A stretch of DNA of 64,000 nucleotides from Cryobacterium sp. MP_M3 (GTDB taxonomy: Bacteria > Actinomycetota > Actinomycetes > Actinomycetales > Microbacteriaceae): assembly GCF_015752155.1 (NCBI RefSeq), contig NZ_JADOVI010000004.1:62001-126000 (forward strand), given 5' to 3'. A model generated the notes under the pieces. That model saw only the letters and a program-made list of their open reading frames with translations, did not search any database and was not told the DNA's origin. A program made the position numbers and the translations under genes. Of the stretch, positions 33,517-41,777 are shown in pieces (the first letter of the stretch is position 1; each line of letters starts with the position of its first letter).

Positions 33517-34536
33517 TTAGTCGATCGTCACGTAGTCGGGGCCGGAGTAGTGCCCGGTGGTCATCTTCTGGCGCTGCATCAGCACGTCGTTGAGCAGGCT
33601 CGAGGCGCCGAACCGGAACAGGCTGGGGGTGAGCCATTCCTCGCCGACGGTCTCGGCGACGGTCACGATGTACTTGATGGCGTCCTTGGAGGTGCGGATG
33701 CCGCCGGCCGGCTTGACGCCGACCCTGGCGCCGGTGAGGCGCTTCCAGTCCCGCACGACCTCGAGCATCGACAGGGTGACGGGCAGCGTCGCGGCGGGCG
33801 CCATCTTGCCGGTCGAGGTCTTGATGAAGTCGCCGCCGGCCAGGATGGCCAGCCAGGACGCACGGCGCACATTGTCGTAGGTGTTCAGCTCCCCGGTTTC
33901 GAGGATCACCTTGAGGTGGGCGTAACTTCCGTCGGCCCGCTTGCAGGCCTCTTTCACGGCGACGATCTCGTCGTAGACCTGGCCGAACCGGCCGGAGAGG
34001 AACGCGCCCCGGTCGATGACCATGTCGATCTCGTCGGCGCCCGCGGTGACGGCGTCGCCGACATCCGCGAGCTTGACGGCGAGGGATGCCCGCCCGCTCG
34101 GGAAGGCGGTGGCGACGGCCGCGACGTTGATGCCGGTGGCGGAGCCGGCGGCGTGGGAGGAGCCGAGCGCCTCCACGGCGATGGGAACCAGGTCGCCGTA
34201 GACGCAGACCGCGGCGACGCGGGGGCAGGCAGGGTCGCCCGGGTCGGGGGTGAGCGCCTTGCCGACCAGGGAGCGCACCTTGCCGGGGGTGTCGGCGCCC
34301 TCGAGGGTGGTGAGGTCGATCAGGCTGATGATCTTGTCGAGCGCCCACTTCTTCGAGCTGGTCTTCACCGAGCGCGAACCGAGGTCGGCCGCGCGCTGTT
34401 CGAGCCCGACGGCGTCGATCCCCGGGATGCCGTGCAGGTACCGGCGCAGGTTGGCGTCGGTGGCCTCGCCGCCGAGGAGAGCCAATGCACGTTCCCCGGT
34501 GTCCAGCTGGGCCATGGCCGATTGACTGCTAGTCAT
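33517..34536 (-). CDS. deoC: Deoxyribose-phosphate aldolase DeoC
   Basis: A 339-residue class I aldolase splitting 2-deoxyribose-5-phosphate to glyceraldehyde-3-phosphate and acetaldehyde. The Schiff-base lysine is in GGDFIKTSTGK (about 239), and the second catalytic lysine in VGVKPAGGIRT. It is longer than E. coli DeoC (259) because of about 65 extra N-terminal residues, as in animal-like long DeoC. ATG 34536 follows AAGGA; the ATG at 34572 lies before this site. It is the first structural gene after the SorC regulator, 25 bases apart, and precedes the dehydrogenase pair. Confidence 0.95.
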   Translation of the reverse strand: MTSSQSAMAQLDTGERALALLGGEATDANLRRYLHGIPGIDAVGLEQRAADLGSRSVKTSSKKWALDKIISLIDLTTLEGADTPGKVRSLVGKALTPDPGDPACPRVAAVCVYGDLVPIAVEALGSSHAAGSATGINVAAVATAFPSGRASLAVKLADVGDAVTAGADEIDMVIDRGAFLSGRFGQVYDEIVAVKEACKRADGSYAHLKVILETGELNTYDNVRRASWLAILAGGDFIKTSTGKMAPAATLPVTLSMLEVVRDWKRLTGARVGVKPAGGIRTSKDAIKYIVTVAETVGEEWLTPSLFRFGASSLLNDVLMQRQKMTTGHYSGPDYVTID

Positions 34537-34561
34537 GAGTTGTCCTTGCGGTTTGGGTTGG

Positions 34562-35527
34562 TCACGCTTCATCGCCGAGGATGGCGAGCGCGGTGTCTTC
34601 GTCGGTCACCAGGACGGTGCAGAGCCCGCTGCCGACAATGGCGCGGGCGATGGCGTGCTTCGATCCGCCGGCGATCACGGCGATCGCCGTCTTCGCCTGG
34701 CGCAACTGCTCGAGCTGGATGCCCACGGTGCGCCCGTCGAGTTCCGGGTCGACGATGTTGCCGTTGCTGTCGATGTACCGGCCGACGATGTCGCCGACGG
34801 CGCCCTTGCGCACGAGTTCGGCGACCTGTTCCACGGTGAGGTAGCCGCTGTCGACCAGCGCCGAGTTCTCGTCGGCCTGTCCGGCGCTGAAGAGGTAGGC
34901 CGACGCGGCGGTGGCGAGGTTCAGCACGGCGGCGACGGCACGGTCGGACTCGATCGCCTGCTTCGTCTCGAAGCGTTCGAGGATGGCCGGGCTCGGCAAC
35001 AGCGTGGCCGCGCCGGCCGCCTTGTGCGCGATGTTCACCGCGGTCGCCGCCGCGGTCCCGGCGCGACGGTTGAGGCTGACGCCGCCGTTGATCTGCACGA
35101 CGTTCACCCCGTGCGCCCAGCCCTGCTTGAGGTGCAGGGCGACCTCGTGCAGGGTGCGGCCCCAGCTGATCCCGAGGGTTCGGGGCACCGGGCGGAGGCC
35201 GGTCAGATAGTCGGCGGCGGCCTGCGCGGTGCGGGACTGCAGTTCCTCGTCGCCGGCAACTCCCGCCGAGGACACCACGATCGCATCAGTCAGGCCGGTC
35301 GCCTCCCGGAGCCTGCGCTCGACGGAGAGCCGACGGGCGCGGGGGTGCACGATCTCGATCCGGATGAACCCGCTGGCCTTGGCCTGGGCGAGCAGCCGGC
35401 CCACCTTCCACCGGGTCAGACGGAGGAGGGTGCCGATCTCGTCCTGCGTCTTGTTCTCCTCGTAGTACAGCTCAGCGGCACGAATTGACAGCAGTTCGTC
35501 AGTGTCGATCACTCTGGTGCGCTCCAT
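34562..35527 (-). CDS. SorC/DeoR-type sugar-binding transcriptional regulator
   Basis: A 321-residue regulator with an N-terminal helix-turn-helix (about 10-55, RAAELYYEENKTQDEIGTLL with RLTRWKVGRLLAQAKASG) and a C-terminal SorC effector domain (about 60-320) with TLGISWGRTLHEVA, VVQINGGVS and VIAGGSKHAIARAI. Such proteins bind phosphorylated sugars; with deoC directly downstream, deoxyribose-5-phosphate is the likely ligand (as in DeoR of Bacillus). ATG 35527 is chosen; a TAGGCT box lies at 35540-35545. ATG 35572 would extend it without a ribosome-binding site. It is divergent from the ROK gene. Confidence 0.88.
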   Translation of the reverse strand: MERTRVIDTDELLSIRAAELYYEENKTQDEIGTLLRLTRWKVGRLLAQAKASGFIRIEIVHPRARRLSVERRLREATGLTDAIVVSSAGVAGDEELQSRTAQAAADYLTGLRPVPRTLGISWGRTLHEVALHLKQGWAHGVNVVQINGGVSLNRRAGTAAATAVNIAHKAAGAATLLPSPAILERFETKQAIESDRAVAAVLNLATAASAYLFSAGQADENSALVDSGYLTVEQVAELVRKGAVGDIVGRYIDSNGNIVDPELDGRTVGIQLEQLRQAKTAIAVIAGGSKHAIARAIVGSGLCTVLVTDEDTALAILGDEA

Positions 35528-35585
35528 CCGATTTGGGACCAGCCTAGGATGCCGGCCCGCCCCGATCAACATCTGTTTGGAATCT

Positions 35586-35629
35586 TGCTCATCTGAGCAC
35601 TCGGGCGAACGGATGTCACGTTCTAGGCT
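35586..35629. promoter_or_regulatory. Operator candidate and ROK promoter in the sorC-ROK divergent region
   Basis: TGCTCA-TC-TGAGCA (35586-35599) is a perfect 14-bp inverted repeat between the divergent genes and may be the SorC-type operator. On the plus strand TAGGCT (35624-35629), six bases before ATG 35636, is a leaderless -10 box; on the minus strand the matching TAGGCT is at 35540-35545. Confidence 0.5.
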
Positions 35630-35635
35630 CGGATC

Positions 35636-36568
35636 ATGTCCCCTACCTACGCGCTCGCCGTCGACCTCGGAGGCACCAAGGTCGAGGCCGCACTGGTCGA
35701 CGACCACGGTGCCGTCCTCGCATCCAGCCGGCATCGCTCCCCGACCGGACCGACAGCCACGAGCGAGCAACTCGCCGACGCGGTCGGGTCGGTCGTCGGC
35801 CGGGCCCTCGCCGGGTTGCCGGCCGGGTCGGACCTCGCCGGCGCCGGAATCGGCAGCGCCGGGCCGATCGCCGTGGCCGACGGCGCCGTCTCGCCGCTGA
35901 ATCTCCCCGCCTGGCGCGGGTATCCACTCCGGGACCTGGTCGAACGGCTGGTGCCGGATGTCCCGGTGCGGGTGCGACTGGACGGCCTGTGCATCACACT
36001 GGCCGAGCACTGGCTCGGGGCAGGACAGGGCGTTGACAGCCTGATGGGCATGGTGGTGTCCACCGGCGTCGGCGGCGGGCTCATCCTCGGCGGCACCACG
36101 GTGTCGGGGCCGAGCGGCAACGCCGGCCACATCGGCCACATCGAGGTCGGCGGTTTCGACGACCGGTGCGCCTGCGGCGGGATCGGCTGCCTGGAGGCCG
36201 TCGCATCCGGCCCCCGCACCGTGGCCTGGGCCAGGACCCAGGGCTGGTCCGGCACGACCGGCGAGGAGCTCTCGGCCTCCTACGCCGACGGCGACCCGGT
36301 CGCCATGGCCGCCGTGCGCCGCGCCGGCCGCGCGATCGGCCAGGCCATCGCCTCGGCCACCAACCTCGTCGACCTGGACGTCGTCGCCATCGGCGGCGGA
36401 TTCTCGCACGTGACGCCCGACCTGTTCGGCTTCGTGCGCGCGGCCGTGGACGAACGAACGGTCTTCGAGTTCGCGCGGCGGGTGCGGGTGGTGCCGTCCG
36501 CTCTCTCCGGGGACGGCCCGCTGATCGGTGCCGCCGCCCTCATTCACCGGGCCGCCCTCGTCACCTGA
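35636..36568 (+). CDS. ROK family sugar kinase
   Basis: A 310-residue kinase-type ROK protein without a DNA-binding domain. The phosphate-binding DLGGTKVEAALVDDHG, GIGSAGPIAV, STGVGGGLILGG and the zinc-binding signature GHIGHIEVGGFDDRCACGG followed by IGCLEAVASG are complete. Such enzymes phosphorylate glucose, fructose or N-acyl-hexosamines; the usual glucokinase loops do not settle the sugar here. ATG 35636 appears leaderless (TAGGCT box). It is divergent from the SorC regulator and may be co-controlled with the deoC locus. Confidence 0.9.
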   Translation: MSPTYALAVDLGGTKVEAALVDDHGAVLASSRHRSPTGPTATSEQLADAVGSVVGRALAGLPAGSDLAGAGIGSAGPIAVADGAVSPLNLPAWRGYPLRDLVERLVPDVPVRVRLDGLCITLAEHWLGAGQGVDSLMGMVVSTGVGGGLILGGTTVSGPSGNAGHIGHIEVGGFDDRCACGGIGCLEAVASGPRTVAWARTQGWSGTTGEELSASYADGDPVAMAAVRRAGRAIGQAIASATNLVDLDVVAIGGGFSHVTPDLFGFVRAAVDERTVFEFARRVRVVPSALSGDGPLIGAAALIHRAALVT

Positions 36569-36599
36569 TCCTCCTGGCGCGTCAACGGCGGCCGACTGC

Positions 36600-37181
36600 C
36601 TACGGTCGGGGCGCCACGGCGAAGCGAACCAGCGCGAGCGTGTGCTCCGTGACCAGGTCGAGGGACGCTCCCGTGTCGATCGCGCCCATCGCTGCCTCGA
36701 TCACTCCGGCCAGCAGCCGAGCGGTGAGCTGCAGCTCAGGCACCTCCAGCTCGTCCAGCGCCGCCAGGAACGGGGCCGCCTGCTCTCGGTGCAGTTCCCC
36801 CAGCCTGGCCAGGCACTCGACGGGAAGCTGCGCCGCGGCCAGCGCCGCGGCCGGGCGGTGCGCACCTTCGGCGGCCAGGCGCAGCGTCTCGCGCACGTAG
36901 GTCTCAAGTCTCCGTTCCGGCCCGGCCACACCGTCGAGCGCGGTCCGCAGCGACTCATTGGCACGCGGGAACGCGTCCTCGATCACCGCGGCCAGGATGT
37001 CGGCCCCGGAGGAGAAGTACTGGTAGACGCCGGGCCGGGACAGCCCGGCGGCCGCACCGACGGCCGCGGGAGTCACGGCGCTCACTCCCCCGGTGACAAG
37101 GAGCTCGGTGGCGGCGCGGAGCAGCGCCTCCCGCTGGCGCAGTCGATGCTCAGCGACACTCGGCGCTGCGATCTTCGGCAT
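36600..37181 (-). CDS. TetR family transcriptional repressor
   Basis: A 193-residue repressor. The N-terminal helix-turn-helix (about 15-60, ALLRAATELLVTGGVSAVTP, GLSRPGVYQYFSSGADILAAV) is typical, and the C-terminal part is the ligand-binding helical domain. ATG 37181 follows GAGGGGA. It is transcribed divergently from an MFS exporter gene with a clear inverted repeat (37252-37267) between them, so it almost certainly represses that exporter and itself until an inducer binds. Confidence 0.9.
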   Translation of the reverse strand: MPKIAAPSVAEHRLRQREALLRAATELLVTGGVSAVTPAAVGAAAGLSRPGVYQYFSSGADILAAVIEDAFPRANESLRTALDGVAGPERRLETYVRETLRLAAEGAHRPAAALAAAQLPVECLARLGELHREQAAPFLAALDELEVPELQLTARLLAGVIEAAMGAIDTGASLDLVTEHTLALVRFAVAPRP

Positions 37182-37244
37182 GGCATCCCCTCGCCCGGCA
37201 GTTCCGCCGGATGATCCAGTGTACGAGCCACTCCCTGCGGGGCC

Positions 37245-37267
37245 TATGATACTGACAGACCTGTCAG
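37245..37267 (+). promoter_or_regulatory. MFS exporter promoter with TetR operator
   Basis: TATGAT (37245-37250) is a good -10 box. The inverted repeat CTGACAG-AC-CTGTCAG (37252-37267, 7-bp perfect arms) follows at once, covering the expected transcription start, which is ideal for repression by the divergent TetR protein. Confidence 0.75.
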
Positions 37268-37294
37268 CAAGACCGAGAGAAGCGGAAGACCATC

Positions 37295-38977
37295 GTGACC
37301 GACGCACGCCAGGGCACCACACTGAATCCGAAGCGGTGGAAGGCCATGCCGATCATCGCCCTGGCCGTGTCCGTGATCATCATGGACGCGACCGTCGTGA
37401 ACGTCGTGCTCCCCGTCCTCATCAGGGACATCAACCTGACCGCCTCCGACGCCGAGTGGGTCAACTCGGTCTACGCCCTGGTCTTCGCGGCGCTGCTGAT
37501 CACCGTCGGCCGGATCGGGGACATCTTCGGCCGGCGGCGCCTCCTCATCGTGGGCATCGTCGTGTTCGGCGTCGCGAGCCTGCTGGCGTCGCTGTCCGAC
37601 TCCGCCACGACGCTGATCGCGGCCAGGCTGCTGCAGGGCGCCGGCGGCGCCATGATCCTTCCGGCCACCCTCTCGACGATCAACGCCCTGTTCACGGGGC
37701 GGGAACGCGGGATCGCCTTCGCGATCTGGGGCTCGACCATCGGCGGGATGGCGGCCGTCGGACCGCTCGTCGGCGGCTGGCTGACGACCGACTTCAGCTG
37801 GCGCTGGGCCTTCCTGATCAACATCCCGATCACGATCATCGTGCTGGTCGGCGCCCTGCTCTGGGTGCCGGAGACCAAGGACCCGCACGCCGAACGCGGT
37901 GCGGATGCCCCGGGCGTGGTGCTGTCGATCCTCGGCCTCGGCGCCGTGGTCTTCGGGTTGATCGAAGGCCAGCGATACGGCTGGTGGACCACCACCGAGC
38001 CGCTCACACTCGGCGGTTTCAGCTGGTCCTGGTCGGTGTCGCCCGTGCCGGTGGCCTTCGCGCTCGGCGTCGCCATGCTCACCGCCTTCCTGCTCGTCGA
38101 GCGCTCTCGGGCCCGCTCGCACAGGCCGGCGCTGCTCGACCTGACCCTGTTCGGCATCCGCAGTTTCCGCTACGGCAGCATCGCAGCGCTGGTCGTCGCC
38201 CTCGGCGAATTCGGCATGCTCTTCGCCCTGCCCTTGTTCCTGCAGGGCGCGCTCGGCTACACCGCCCTGGACACCGGGCTGCTCATCCTCGCCCTCGCGG
38301 TGGGCACGTTCCTCATCTCGGGCGGCACACCACAGCTCACCCGCCGGCTCGGCGGTCGCTCCGTCGTTCGGATCGGCCTGCTCCTCGAAGCCGTCGCCAT
38401 CACCGGCCTGGGCCTGAGCATCAGCCTCACCGCCAACGGCTGGGTCCTGGCGGCCTGGCTCTTCGTCTACGGCTCCGGGGTCGGCATGGCCACGGCGCAG
38501 CTGACCAGCGTGATCCTCGCCGACGTGCCGGTCAGCCAGAGCGGGCAGGCGTCGGGGCTGCAGAGCACCGTGCGGCAGCTGGGGTCGGCGCTCGGAATCG
38601 CCCTGCTCGGCACGCTGCTGGTCTCCACGCTCGCCACGGCCACCACTGACAATCTCCGCTCGGTGCCGGGCCTCGACATTGCCGCCCAGCAGCAGATCGT
38701 GGGCATCGTCAAGGGTTCGGCCGGGGCGGCCATCCCTGAACTCGGTGCGCTGCCGAACGGAGCCGCCGCCCAGGCCGCAGCCGAGACGGCGATGGTCGGG
38801 GCAGCCCGGATCACCACCCTCAGCGCGGCCGGCATCATCCTGCTCGGCCTGCTCGCCACCATCGCCCTTCCTGCGATGCGCCGGGACGACGAGGACGCGG
38901 CTGCCGAGGCCGCCGCGACCGGCACGGTGAGCGGCAGCGCGACCGCTACTGCGACCGGCACTGGGCTGGTTCCCTGA
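37295..38977 (+). CDS. MFS drug exporter, DHA2 (14-helix) family
   Basis: A 560-residue transporter with about 14 hydrophobic helices. VSVIIMDATVVNVVLPVL and LLITVGRIGDIFGRRRLLI (motif A) and RLLQGAGGAMILPATLSTI with GPLVGGWLTTDFSWRWAFLI (motif C region) identify the EmrB/QacA group of proton-driven drug or dye exporters. GTG 37295 is the start, eight bases after GGAAGA. The C-terminal 35 residues are Ala/Thr-rich and cytoplasmic. Substrates are unknown; the linked TetR repressor suggests inducible efflux. Confidence 0.92.
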   Translation: MTDARQGTTLNPKRWKAMPIIALAVSVIIMDATVVNVVLPVLIRDINLTASDAEWVNSVYALVFAALLITVGRIGDIFGRRRLLIVGIVVFGVASLLASLSDSATTLIAARLLQGAGGAMILPATLSTINALFTGRERGIAFAIWGSTIGGMAAVGPLVGGWLTTDFSWRWAFLINIPITIIVLVGALLWVPETKDPHAERGADAPGVVLSILGLGAVVFGLIEGQRYGWWTTTEPLTLGGFSWSWSVSPVPVAFALGVAMLTAFLLVERSRARSHRPALLDLTLFGIRSFRYGSIAALVVALGEFGMLFALPLFLQGALGYTALDTGLLILALAVGTFLISGGTPQLTRRLGGRSVVRIGLLLEAVAITGLGLSISLTANGWVLAAWLFVYGSGVGMATAQLTSVILADVPVSQSGQASGLQSTVRQLGSALGIALLGTLLVSTLATATTDNLRSVPGLDIAAQQQIVGIVKGSAGAAIPELGALPNGAAAQAAAETAMVGAARITTLSAAGIILLGLLATIALPAMRRDDEDAAAEAAATGTVSGSATATATGTGLVP

Positions 38978-39002
38978 GGCCGGCGGCTCCGGCCGGCCTC
39001 GG

Positions 39003-39143
39003 TCAGCGTGTCGCGCGCAAATCGTCCTCGAGCAGGTGCGGGCGGGAGATCACAGCGCCGGCCAGGCCGATCGAGAGGCCGGTCGCGATCAGGAACTCTG
39101 CCGGTGCGGGGTGTCGATCACCGGGCAAGTCTAGGCTGGACAC
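39003..39143 (-). CDS. Possible 46-codon small membrane peptide
   Basis: A frame from GTG 39143 to TGA 39003 reads MSSLDLPGDRHPAPAEFLIA and TGLSIGLAGAVISRPHLLE, i.e. one possible short hydrophobic helix with charged ends. It has no visible ribosome-binding site or -10 box and its start abuts the divergent gene at 39145. It could be a small protein, a gene remnant or chance; I do not recognise it. Confidence 0.25.
   Translation of the reverse strand: MSSLDLPGDRHPAPAEFLIATGLSIGLAGAVISRPHLLEDDLRATR
39132..39137 (+). promoter_or_regulatory. -10 box of leaderless promoter (isomerase-like gene)
   Basis: TAGGCT seven bases before ATG 39145, with no ribosome-binding site between, fits leaderless initiation. 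Confidence 0.5.
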
Positions 39144-39144
39144 C

Positions 39145-39822
39145 ATGCCGGAATTCGCGAAGTACCTTCCATTCAGTCAACGTCCGGCCGTCGATGAGTC
39201 AGGGGCCGGTTCCGATTGGAGCACGCCGCTCGCGGAGACTTTGACGGCCGTCGCCGATCTCCTGGCCGGGCTGAGCTCCGAACAGTGGGAGGCTCCGAGC
39301 CTGTGCGGCGAGTGGCGGGTGCGCGATGTCGCCGGCCACCTGGTCTGGCGGCTCGGCGTCACAAACACGGAGTTGGTGCGCAGCCTGGGCCGCGCGATGC
39401 TGGACGGTCGGTTCCTGAACCCGAACCGAGGAATCGATGTGCTCAGCCGGGCCGCGGCGGAGGCGGAGCCGGCAGCGCTCGTCGGCGCGTTGCGCCGGAT
39501 CGCCGCCGACCGGCTGGCGGGTGTCGGCCGCCATGGCGTCACCGAGTTGACGGAGGCCGTCGTGCACGGCTTCGACATCGCCCGCGCGCTGAACCTCCCC
39601 TTGCCGGTGGCGCCGACCGTGACCGGAGCGGTGGCGCTCCGCCGCGCGCTGATCGCGCCCACCCCGGTGAAGGCCGTTCTGCGCCGGCGCACCCTGGTCG
39701 CAACGGATGCGCTCTGGCGCGTCGGCCGGGGATCGCCGTTCGAGGGCACAGCCGAAAACATCGTGCTGTTCCTGTTCGGCCGGGAGGGCTTCACGCCGGG
39801 CGGGCGGCGCGCCTCGGCTTAG
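39145..39822 (+). CDS. Maleylpyruvate isomerase family (DinB-like) protein
   Basis: A 225-residue protein of the TIGR03083/mycothiol-dependent group. SEQWEAPSLCGEWRVRDVAGHLVW and VVHGFDIARALNLP carry the presumed metal-ligand histidines; ENIVLFLFGREG fits the C-terminal region. It differs from the homologue at 23931 and lacks the long C-terminal domain. Family members use mycothiol to isomerise, dechlorinate or detoxify; the substrate is unknown. Transcription appears leaderless at ATG 39145. Confidence 0.8.
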   Translation: MPEFAKYLPFSQRPAVDESGAGSDWSTPLAETLTAVADLLAGLSSEQWEAPSLCGEWRVRDVAGHLVWRLGVTNTELVRSLGRAMLDGRFLNPNRGIDVLSRAAAEAEPAALVGALRRIAADRLAGVGRHGVTELTEAVVHGFDIARALNLPLPVAPTVTGAVALRRALIAPTPVKAVLRRRTLVATDALWRVGRGSPFEGTAENIVLFLFGREGFTPGGRRASA

Positions 39823-39835
39823 GCCCGGTGCCTGA

Positions 39836-39857
39836 TCTCGACAAGCTCGATCACCGG
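39836..39857 (+). repeat. Single degenerate arm of the TCTCGACAAGCTCGACCACC palindrome
   Basis: The 20 bases starting at 39836 match the 31044-31063 arm with one change (GATCACC for GACCACC). No matching second arm lies nearby, so this looks like a decayed copy. Confidence 0.7.
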
Positions 39858-39891
39858 CGGACCGGACGGGACCTGACCGCGCCCGTTTCCG

Positions 39892-39923
39892 CAGGGCGCG
39901 CCCGCGGGCGCGGGCGCGCCCTG
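39892..39923. terminator. Bidirectional hairpin between convergent genes
   Basis: CAGGGCGCGCCCGC (39892-39905) pairs perfectly with GCGGGCGCGCCCTG (39910-39923) around a 4-base loop, with partly paired flanks (GTTTCC/GGAAC). It separates the isomerase-like gene and ribF. No T-run follows. Confidence 0.6.
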
Positions 39924-40001
39924 CCGGAACCGGCGCGGCGACGGCAGTCGAGCCGATCGAGAACTGGTGCCTTGATCCCGACAGCCGCGAACGGCGGCGG
40001 C

Positions 40002-40931
40002 TCAGGACAGCAGGTGGCGCACGCGTTCGACGTCGTCGCGCATCTGCACGATCAACGGCTCGATCCCAGTGAAGGCGACCATGCCCCGAATCCGCTCGAC
40101 GAACGACACGTCCACGACGTGGTCGTAGAGGTCGATCTCCCGGTCGAGCACATAGGCCTCGACCTGCTTCTGGGCCACACCGTCGAAGGTGGGGTTGTTG
40201 CCCACCGAGATCGCCGCCGGGTAGCGCACGCCGGCATCCGTCAGCCAGCCGGCGTAGACGCCGTCGGCCGGGATGAGCCCCTCGGACTCCGGCGACAGGT
40301 TCGCGGTCGGGAAGCCGAGTTCCCGGCCCCTGGCCGCGCCGTGCACGACCTCGCCGCGAACGGTCGGCACGTGGCCGAGCAGGCCGGTGGCCGCGAGCAC
40401 GTCGCCGTGGGAGAGCAACTCCCGGATCCAGGTCGACGACACCCGGCGAATGCTGTCGGGCTTCACATCGTCGATGAGGCGCACGTCGAACCCGTCCGAG
40501 GCGCCGAGACGCTGGAGCAGGTGCACGTCGCCGGCGGCGCGGGCGCCGAACCGGAAGTCCCGGCCGACGAGGACGTGCCTGGCGTGCAGGCCGTTGACGA
40601 GCACGGAGTCGATGAACTCCTCTGCCGGGAGGGCGGCGAGCGTCTCGTTGAACTCGAGCACGAGCACGGCGTCGACGCCGGTCTCGCCGAGGAGGTTCAG
40701 TTTCTGCTCGGTGCTGATCAGGGCCTGAGGGCATTCGTGCGGCGCCAGGAGGGCGAGCGGATGCCGGTCGAAGGTGGCCACGACCGAGGCCAGCCCCTCG
40801 GCGTCGGCGAGGGCCTTCAACTCGGCGATGACGGCACGGTGGCCGGCGTGCACGCCGTCGAACTTGCCGATGCTCACGGCGGAGGCCGGCCAATCGGCCG
40901 GGATCTCGCCGAGTCCCCTGATGATCCTCAT
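40002..40931 (-). CDS. ribF: Bifunctional riboflavin kinase / FAD synthetase RibF
   Basis: A 309-residue enzyme. The N-terminal adenylyltransferase domain (about 1-175) carries SIGKFDGVHAGHRAVI and VGRDFRFGARAAGDV; the C-terminal kinase domain (about 180-305) has GRELGFPTANL and SVGNNPTF. It converts riboflavin to FMN and then FAD. ATG 40931 overlaps the upstream membrane-protein stop as ATGA. It is the last gene of the truB-membrane protein-membrane protein-ribF unit. Confidence 0.96.
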   Translation of the reverse strand: MRIIRGLGEIPADWPASAVSIGKFDGVHAGHRAVIAELKALADAEGLASVVATFDRHPLALLAPHECPQALISTEQKLNLLGETGVDAVLVLEFNETLAALPAEEFIDSVLVNGLHARHVLVGRDFRFGARAAGDVHLLQRLGASDGFDVRLIDDVKPDSIRRVSSTWIRELLSHGDVLAATGLLGHVPTVRGEVVHGAARGRELGFPTANLSPESEGLIPADGVYAGWLTDAGVRYPAAISVGNNPTFDGVAQKQVEAYVLDREIDLYDHVVDVSFVERIRGMVAFTGIEPLIVQMRDDVERVRHLLS

Positions 40932-41371
40932 GCGCGGCCCGGAGCCCGGCGGGCGAGCCACCACATGCCCAGCAGCGGAAGAACCAGGGGCACAAAGCCG
41001 TAGCCTCGCCCGAACACCGACCACACGGTCTTGTGCTGGAACAGCGCGGGATCGACGAGGCTGAGCGTGCCGATCACGAGCACACCGAGCAGTTCGAAGC
41101 CGATCGTGATCCAGGCGACCCGGTACCAGCCGCGCCCGCTCCGGACGAGGGCGATCGTGGCGACGATGTAGACGACCGCGGCGAGGGCGGACAGGGAGTA
41201 AGAAAGTGGAGCGTCCGCGAAACTCTCCGCGATCTGCACGAACGACCGGCCGGTGGCGGCGAGCGCCAGGAGGCCGTACACGGCGATCAGCACCCGGCCG
41301 ATGCCGGTCACCCGGCGGGTCGGGGCATCCACGGCGGTCTTCACGTCGGCGTCGTTCTGGGGTCCAGTCAT
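40928..41371 (-). CDS. Small membrane protein upstream of ribF
   Basis: A 147-residue protein with four predicted helices (about 25-45, 55-80, 85-105 and 120-140) and short hydrophilic ends. I recognise no family beyond the general actinobacterial small integral membrane proteins. It overlaps ribF by four bases, so it is co-translated with it. It may relate to flavin metabolism only by location. TAATTA at 41379-41384, seven bases before the ATG, may be an internal leaderless promoter. Confidence 0.75.
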   Translation of the reverse strand: MTGPQNDADVKTAVDAPTRRVTGIGRVLIAVYGLLALAATGRSFVQIAESFADAPLSYSLSALAAVVYIVATIALVRSGRGWYRVAWITIGFELLGVLVIGTLSLVDPALFQHKTVWSVFGRGYGFVPLVLPLLGMWWLARRAPGRA

Positions 41372-41408
41372 GGCTTCGTAATTATCGCAGCATCCGGTGA
41401 ACGCTTTC

Positions 41409-41777
41409 TCACAGGCCCTGCACCGTCCAGATCTGCAGCATCCGGTAGAGCATGACGGCGACGGCCAGGCAGGCCGCGCCGAGGATGACCGTGCTCCACC
41501 GGCTGCGCTCGATCAAGGCCCAGATCGCCGCGGCGACGGGCACCAGGAGCGCGCTGACCAGGTAGGTGTAGAACTCGAGCAGGCTCCCGCTGGCGGTGTT
41601 GCCCGTGAACGGGGCGACGATCGCCACGACGAGTTGCGCAAGGAGGAGCAGTTCGACGAGGGCGGCCGCTCCCATCGACAGGTCGGTGGGCTTGCGGCCG
41701 AGCAGCCCGAGGGCGATGCAGAGCAGGCCGCCGCCGACGGCGACCGCGACCTGGGCCCAGGTGAACCACTCGATCAC
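41409..41777 (-). CDS. Small four-helix membrane protein coupled to truB
   Basis: A 122-residue protein starting at GTG 41777, which overlaps the truB TGA as GTGA. Its sequence (IEWFTWAQVAVAVGGGLLCI, four hydrophobic helices, RSRWSTVILGAACLAVAVML) shows no catalytic motif. A longer frame through truB exists but is ruled out by truB itself. The role is unknown; the coupled position between truB and another membrane protein suggests a stable small operon. Confidence 0.7.
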   Translation of the reverse strand: MIEWFTWAQVAVAVGGGLLCIALGLLGRKPTDLSMGAAALVELLLLAQLVVAIVAPFTGNTASGSLLEFYTYLVSALLVPVAAAIWALIERSRWSTVILGAACLAVAVMLYRMLQIWTVQGL

